From Gryganskiella cystojenkinii (taxonomy: Eukaryota > Mortierellomycota > Mortierellomycetes > Mortierellales > Mortierellaceae), in the NCBI GenBank assembly GCA_015852425.1, contig JAAAIG010000016.1, positions 84,874 through 115,810 on the forward strand: DNA of 30,937 nucleotides, read 5' to 3'. The notes under the pieces were generated by a model. That model was given only the letters and a program-made list of their open reading frames with translations. It searched no databases and was not told the DNA's origin. Positions 26,503 through 30,937 of this stretch are shown here, piece by piece. Numbering within the stretch: the first letter of the stretch is position 1; the number at the start of each line of letters is the position of its first letter. The position numbers were made by a program, and so were the translations under genes.

Positions 26503-28175
26503 ATGGACAACGAGACAATGAAACAGCTCTTCAAGGCTGGCGCCATTCTGCTTGTCCTTGATGCGCCCCAGAACCAACTCGAGTTTGGCATCGATGTCAA
26601 TTGCTGGAATACCGGGCCACGCTTCAAAGGCATCAAGATCATCCCTCCAGGACCTCACTTTGTCTACTACTCTCTTCACAACACCAAAAAGGTGACAGAA
26701 CAACAACCAGAACATAATGATACAACGGCCGGAGGCGAGCATGGGACCGTCGAGGTAGCCGAGGCTGGTACGACAGGTGGCGAGGTCCGCATCGGATTCT
26801 GGCACCAATTCGAGAGTGGCGAGGTCTTGGTCATGAAATGGAATGCTTACAATGAGGAGATGGAACTGGAAAAGGATCAAGAGCAAGTTGCCCGGTACAA
26901 AGCAGGTATGGAGAAATTTGTGGAGAAGATAGCCTAGTGTATAGAGGTGTTTCCTCGAACACCGTTTCAGCGGAAAGACTCATGCCCTTTTCCTTAAAAA
27001 CGCCTGCTCTCAAAATGTAGGCATTCAGGAATTTGACCCGTTCCTTGGCGCGTACCCTCTTTTACCGCCCACATCGACCTATCCAGCCTGGCTCAAACTC
27101 GCAAACCACATCAACAGACCCACGATCGAATCTATTTTCGTCTCGGGAGGGTTTGTCGACTCGCATGATGATCAACTTCAGGACGAGCTCTCCAGGGCTA
27201 CCAAAATTATTGATCGCCAACAAAAGGAAGACAAGGAGAAGACCGAGGCGGAGGAGCGCGCCAAGAATCCTATGCCGTCCCAAAAGTCTAGGAAAACAAC
27301 AACGATTGAGGAAGAGGAAGAGGATGTCGAGGAGGAGGAGGACATTGCAATGGATACGGAAAGCGCACCAGAAGGAGTACCTGCGGATAAATTCAAAACC
27401 AAGTCCAACTCGACGGTAGTAAAGTTCACGCCTATCAATCTCAGAGCATCGTTCCGGAAAGGCGCTGTCGGCGAGGAGGTGACGCGTTACAGTTTGGACA
27501 AGAGCTGGCTCCTGAACAACCTTTTTACAACTGTTTACAAGTCAGGTAATAATTTTTGTTTCCGGTCTTCCTGGGAGTTTCCACGCTGGTTTTTGCTGGG
27601 AAAAAACGGCGCAAGACAGTAACTCATTCTAAATTTACCTTGCTTGACCATGTCTTACTATAGACGTTTCATCTTTCTTAGGAGAATACCAGGCGGCGTT
27701 TGTCACCATGCTTCTAAGTTATCATCTTGGAGCGTTCCGACAGTGGAAGTCCATGACGATATTGGTCTGTCAATCCACAGAAGCCGTCTCCTCACCCAAC
27801 TACAGTCGACTCTACGCCGCATTCATGCAAACGTTACACCACCAGCTCACGTCGATCCCGTCAAGCTTCTTTATGGACCTGTTGTTTGCCTCGCCGGACG
27901 AGGACGATATGACGGCAAATTTTTTGGAGTTGGCACTCAAGGGTCTAGGCCGAACAGTTCAATCGGGACTCAGACGAGGCCTCTGCGGTGAACTCCGGAA
28001 ACCTATGCGGGCTCTTCAACAAGCGGTCTTGGAGTCGTTCGAGTGGAAGATCCCTGGGGACTTTAAAACCTCTAGCAAAGTGGGCGAAATCAAAGATGAT
28101 GCCCCCATGATCGATAGTGACGACGATGAGGATTACGAAGAAGAAGGCGAGTACGCTCCTGTCATTGTGGAGTAG
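26503..28175 (+). CDS. AAR2: AAR2 splicing factor (U5 snRNP assembly), three exons
   Basis: Predicted U5 snRNP biogenesis factor that binds Prp8 and excludes Brr2 until nuclear assembly. Exons are 26503-26905, 27021-27545 and 27682-28175, with GT-AG borders and in-frame joins, giving 473 residues. Family motifs are LEFGIDVNCWNTGPRFKGIK (26-45) and IPPGPHFVYYS (47-57), then GFWHQFESGEVLVMKWN (98-114) and, after the first splice, FDPFLGAYPLLPP (139-151). The C-terminal helical domain starts around DKSWLLNNLF and continues across the last intron as GEYQAAFVTMLLSYHLGAF. It is longer than human AAR2 (384) because of a Lys/Glu-rich, highly acidic insertion in exon 2 and an acidic tail with DSDDDEDYEEEGEY. 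The start ATG is the first that precedes the conserved N-terminal domain. AATAAA at 28177-28182 follows the stop by one base. Confidence 0.94.
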
Positions 28176-29833
28176 TAATAAAATACCCGAAACCTTTACG
28201 GTTTTGTTAATCCAAATTCGATAGTTCACTTGGCTCCATGATATTCTTTTTTACCACCCAAAGAGTACCATGCAGCTTGTACCGTTCGCTTCCATAAGCC
28301 CCTTTCCTTCTCAGATTTAAGCTTTTTCGCTTGTTTCCTCCGTCTGGCCGTTATAAGGCCCCACGGCTCTCCAAGTTGAAAATGAGAGATGGAACTTCAA
28401 TATTTGGAACTGTTCCTGGCGTTCAATAACAAAAATGACAAAAAAAATGCAACAATGCAGACTGCGGTAATGTGATGGCATTGCAGATGGGGGAACATAT
28501 TGTACACTCTCTCGCTCCACACTTGCATGCGCAAGAAAAAGACGTCGCCATCCCTGAGGTACAACTGCGACTACCGGGGGCAATGGGAGTGTAAGCACGG
28601 GTCCCACTCTGATACGGGGGAAGTGGTCGATGCGTGGAAAATCATGCGAGCTTTTGGTTTTTTGCATTAAGTTTTAATATCTTTTTCATCATCATGCAAC
28701 TTTGCCCAGGTGTTAATTGTGTCACAGCCGGTTGAGAAAAACGGAAATCAACGCACAGGCACAGCAAGAGACAAACAAACAAACAACGCCCACCCTCCTT
28801 CTCTCTCTTTTCCACCTATCCCCTACCCCTGTTCCTGGCCTATCCCTTTTTCATCCCTTAATCAGATTTGGGGGTCCCTTCAGCTCCTAAAGGGGAGAAT
28901 TATCTCACGCCGAACGTGCGTAGGGCACGCCATTGCGCTTTACGTTATTTTTCCATGAGTTTTTTCTTGATACCCGCGGATTGGCCAAGCATCGAGGAAA
29001 AGAAAAAGAAAAAACTTGAAAAAAAAAGAGCCAGACACCCCAAGAACAAAATAGAAAGATAAAGAGTTTGACAACAGCAGAGGGCTCATGCGCTGTCAGG
29101 GACCCTCTCTTTCTTTCTCTCTCATTCCGTTGTTCCCAGAGCATGCGCAAAATTCTTTCAGGGCCCTCCGTTTCTCTCGTTTGAAAATCTTTCATTTTAT
29201 TTTATCTTTTGGTTTTTGAGTCGGACTGCCCTTGTAACAAACTTTTACTAATGTTGAGAGCATTGATTTGCAGAACGCCCTTTCAATTGAAAGAACGATG
29301 AACACAAAAACCAAAACAAATCCAAGAACTTTGCACATGCCTTGCATTCCTCGTCTTCCAAAAGACAGGCAAATACATGTGTTCTGTATCCGTCTTTTGT
29401 GTGTGCTTGTGTTTGTGTGGTTGTACTATCCTCATGTAACCTGGTTCTCAATATGCCCAAAGCTCGAGCTGGTATAAAGAGCGAAGGGTTCTTAAGATTT
29501 CCAACATCTTTTTTTTTAAAAAAACAAACACTGCAATAAAATCCATCCCACTCTTTCACGACCGAATTTGTACATCAGCATCATCGCCACCTGTATTTCT
29601 CTCTTTATTTCTTTCTTTCATTTGTTCTTTCTTTCTTTCTTTCTTTCTTTTCTTCACTCTTCTTTCTTCTCGCAGCTTGTGCCCTCTCCTCTCCCTCTCT
29701 CTATTTCATTAAAACGTCGCCTACAAACTTAACAGGAAGATACCCAGCGACCTCTCAAAACCATCAATTGGAATCAAAGTTCTCAACCATCACATATCAT
29801 TACCAGGAGTTTTCCAACAAATACTACAGCACG
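28176..29833. other. Long intergenic region before the FAD monooxygenase
   Basis: No gene can be supported in about 1.66 kb. Features are the AAR2 poly(A) signal at 28177-28182, GCATGCGC motifs near 28525 and 29141, a 14-base palindrome CTTTCAATTGAAAG at 29280-29293, a TATAAA at 29473-29478 and a pyrimidine microsatellite near 29600-29650. The last 350 bases probably contain the promoter and leader of the monooxygenase. Confidence 0.45.
29625..29652. repeat. (TTCT)7 microsatellite
   Basis: Seven tetranucleotide units in a longer pyrimidine tract, 180-210 bases before the monooxygenase start codon. A shorter run of the same unit lies at 30244-30262, in intron 1 of the same gene. Confidence 0.8.
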
Positions 29834-30814
29834 ATGCATCCTCAGATATCCACGCCAAGTTCACAACTCAAGGTGATCATCGTCGGTGCAGGGCTGGGAG
29901 GCCTGACACTCGGGATCTTGCTTGATCAAGCTGGGATTCCCTTTAAGATCTTGGAAAAACATCCTGGAGAGTTGATACCACTTGGCAGCAGCATCTCTCT
30001 AAACCAGACGATCCAGCCACTGATGGAACAACTGGGACTCATGCCTGAACTGGCAGCAATCTCAAAACCCATCAGTTCCATGACTTTTTTAAAGGAGAAC
30101 ACCATGAACAAAATTGGGTCTCTGGATCTGAGCTCGGACTCTGTGCGGTAAATTCCCTCATCTTTGAGCGAAAAAAAAAAAGAAAAAAGAAAAACGAGAC
30201 CTTTTTATTCATTGGGCGAGTAAGCTGACATTCCGACTTTATATTCTTTCTTTCTTTCTTTTTGTGATCTGCAAAAGTAGATATGGATATCATAACAGGT
30301 AAAAAAAAAAAAAGACGACCTTCTTTCCTTCCTGTCCTACAAAGGATCTGTTATCGGTTACTAAAATGCCGCAAAAAGGAGAAAGAAAAATGGGATCATT
30401 GGTGCAGCCCATGCAGAAACGATCGATCTGACTCTAAATCGTGAATCTCTCTCATCCCCCCTCCCACCGTTTTTTTATATCTCTCTTCTCGCCTTGCCCA
30501 CTTGGAAACCACACGAACAACCACAAACAAAAAAAACAGGATCATGGACCGTCCTTCTTTATACAGGTTACTGCTTTCTCGAATCCCTTCCGAAAATATC
30601 ATCACAGGTAAACAGGTCTGTGATCTTGAACAGTCGAACGAGGGGGTCTTGATTCGCTGCTCGGATGGATCTTCATTCCAATCAGATATCCTTGTGGGTG
30701 CGGATGGTGCGTATTCTTGTGTCAGACGGTGTCTCTACAGGGATCTGAGGATGAAAAACCTTCTCCCGAAACGGGATATGGCTCCACTGGCTTTTGATCA
30801 TCATTGTCTTGTTG
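29834..30814 (+). CDS. FAD-dependent monooxygenase, 5' part (truncated by window end)
   Basis: Predicted class A flavin monooxygenase (PHBH/salicylate-hydroxylase type), which uses NAD(P)H and O2 to hydroxylate an unidentified, often aromatic, substrate. Proposed exons are 29834-30147, 30278-30298 and 30540-30814; about 203 residues are readable. The N-terminus has the FAD Rossmann motif VIIVGAGLGGLTLG with glycines 18, 20 and 23 and the ribose-binding E41. The second FAD motif, DILVGADGAYSCVRR (DG at 167-168), lies in exon 3. The 21-base exon 2 supplies a YGYH segment before RPSLYRLL, as expected in the family. A GTAAGG donor at 30815 opens an intron that appears to run off the window, so the C-terminal half with the rest of the fold is missing. 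The ATG at 29834 is the first before the Rossmann motif. Substrate cannot be told from this part. Confidence 0.88.
30278..30298 (+). other. 21-base micro-exon of the FAD monooxygenase
   Basis: The exon is preceded by AAAAG and followed by GTAAAA. It joins the codon started by exon 1 and yields a tyrosine-rich YGYHN segment between SVR and RIMDRPSLY. Without it the family-conserved link is missing. Its length is a multiple of three. Confidence 0.65.
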
Positions 30815-30937
30815 GTAAGGTGGAAAGACGCAAATGAAAAAATAGGAAGATTGAAAGACCAGATAAAAAGGAAAAGGACTTGCTCGAGAGGGTTCAACTT
30901 CCATGGCTCAAATCTAGACGTTTTTTTTTTTTTTTTT

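Noticed and set aside
27033..27419. Basic plus-strand frame of 128 codons
   Set aside because: Alternative frame of AAR2 exon 2; the Arg/Lys run is the frame-shifted acidic insertion.
30815..30937. A fourth monooxygenase exon starting after the TAG near 30845
   Set aside because: The resulting Lys/Arg-rich sequence does not resemble the family after the HHCLVG segment; the intron more likely continues beyond the window.

Overview
The window looks like nuclear DNA of an early-diverging filamentous fungus, most likely Mortierellomycotina. Genes carry short GT-AG introns of roughly 90-160 bases. There are orthologues of conserved eukaryotic proteins (a NIMA/NEK kinase, proteasome RPN1, the U5 snRNP factor AAR2) and a tandem family of intronless F-box/leucine-rich-repeat genes. 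Placement in Mortierella-like fungi is inferred from this style and was not tested by a search. No tRNA, rRNA, CRISPR array or bacterial-style operon was seen.

Layout. (1) 406-6944: a convergent pair of probable cell-cycle genes, a nine-exon NIMA-type kinase (+) and a three-exon FHA/winged-helix protein resembling yeast Tos4/Plm2 (-). (2) 6945-7685: a divergent promoter with an ACGCGT (MCB) site, CACGTG boxes and microsatellites. It leads to an unrecognised acidic, probably nuclear 382-residue protein, then to a galactose mutarotase gene broken by a 12-N assembly gap of wrong length. (3) 10800-15101: a small, possibly mitochondrial protein (-) divergent from RPN1 (+, nine exons). (4) 16369-24771: four tandem minus-strand F-box/LRR genes. 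Between the first and second lies a relic of a LINE-type reverse transcriptase zinc-binding domain; between the third and fourth lies a fragment resembling the F-box family's C-terminal module. (5) 24928-28175: a family-16-like methyltransferase (-) divergent from AAR2 (+), sharing a 312-base promoter with a near-perfect 34-base palindrome near its midpoint. (6) 29834-30814: the 5' part of an FAD-dependent monooxygenase cut off by the window end.

Most genes are housekeeping: cell-cycle control, proteasome, splicing, sugar metabolism. The fast-evolving part is the F-box block. F-box proteins normally recruit substrates to SCF ubiquitin ligases, whose products go to the proteasome that RPN1 belongs to, but the adjacency is probably coincidental. 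The least explained signals are the conserved module shared by the four F-box proteins, the symmetric promoter palindrome at 26322-26355, and two 21-base in-frame micro-exons in unrelated genes.
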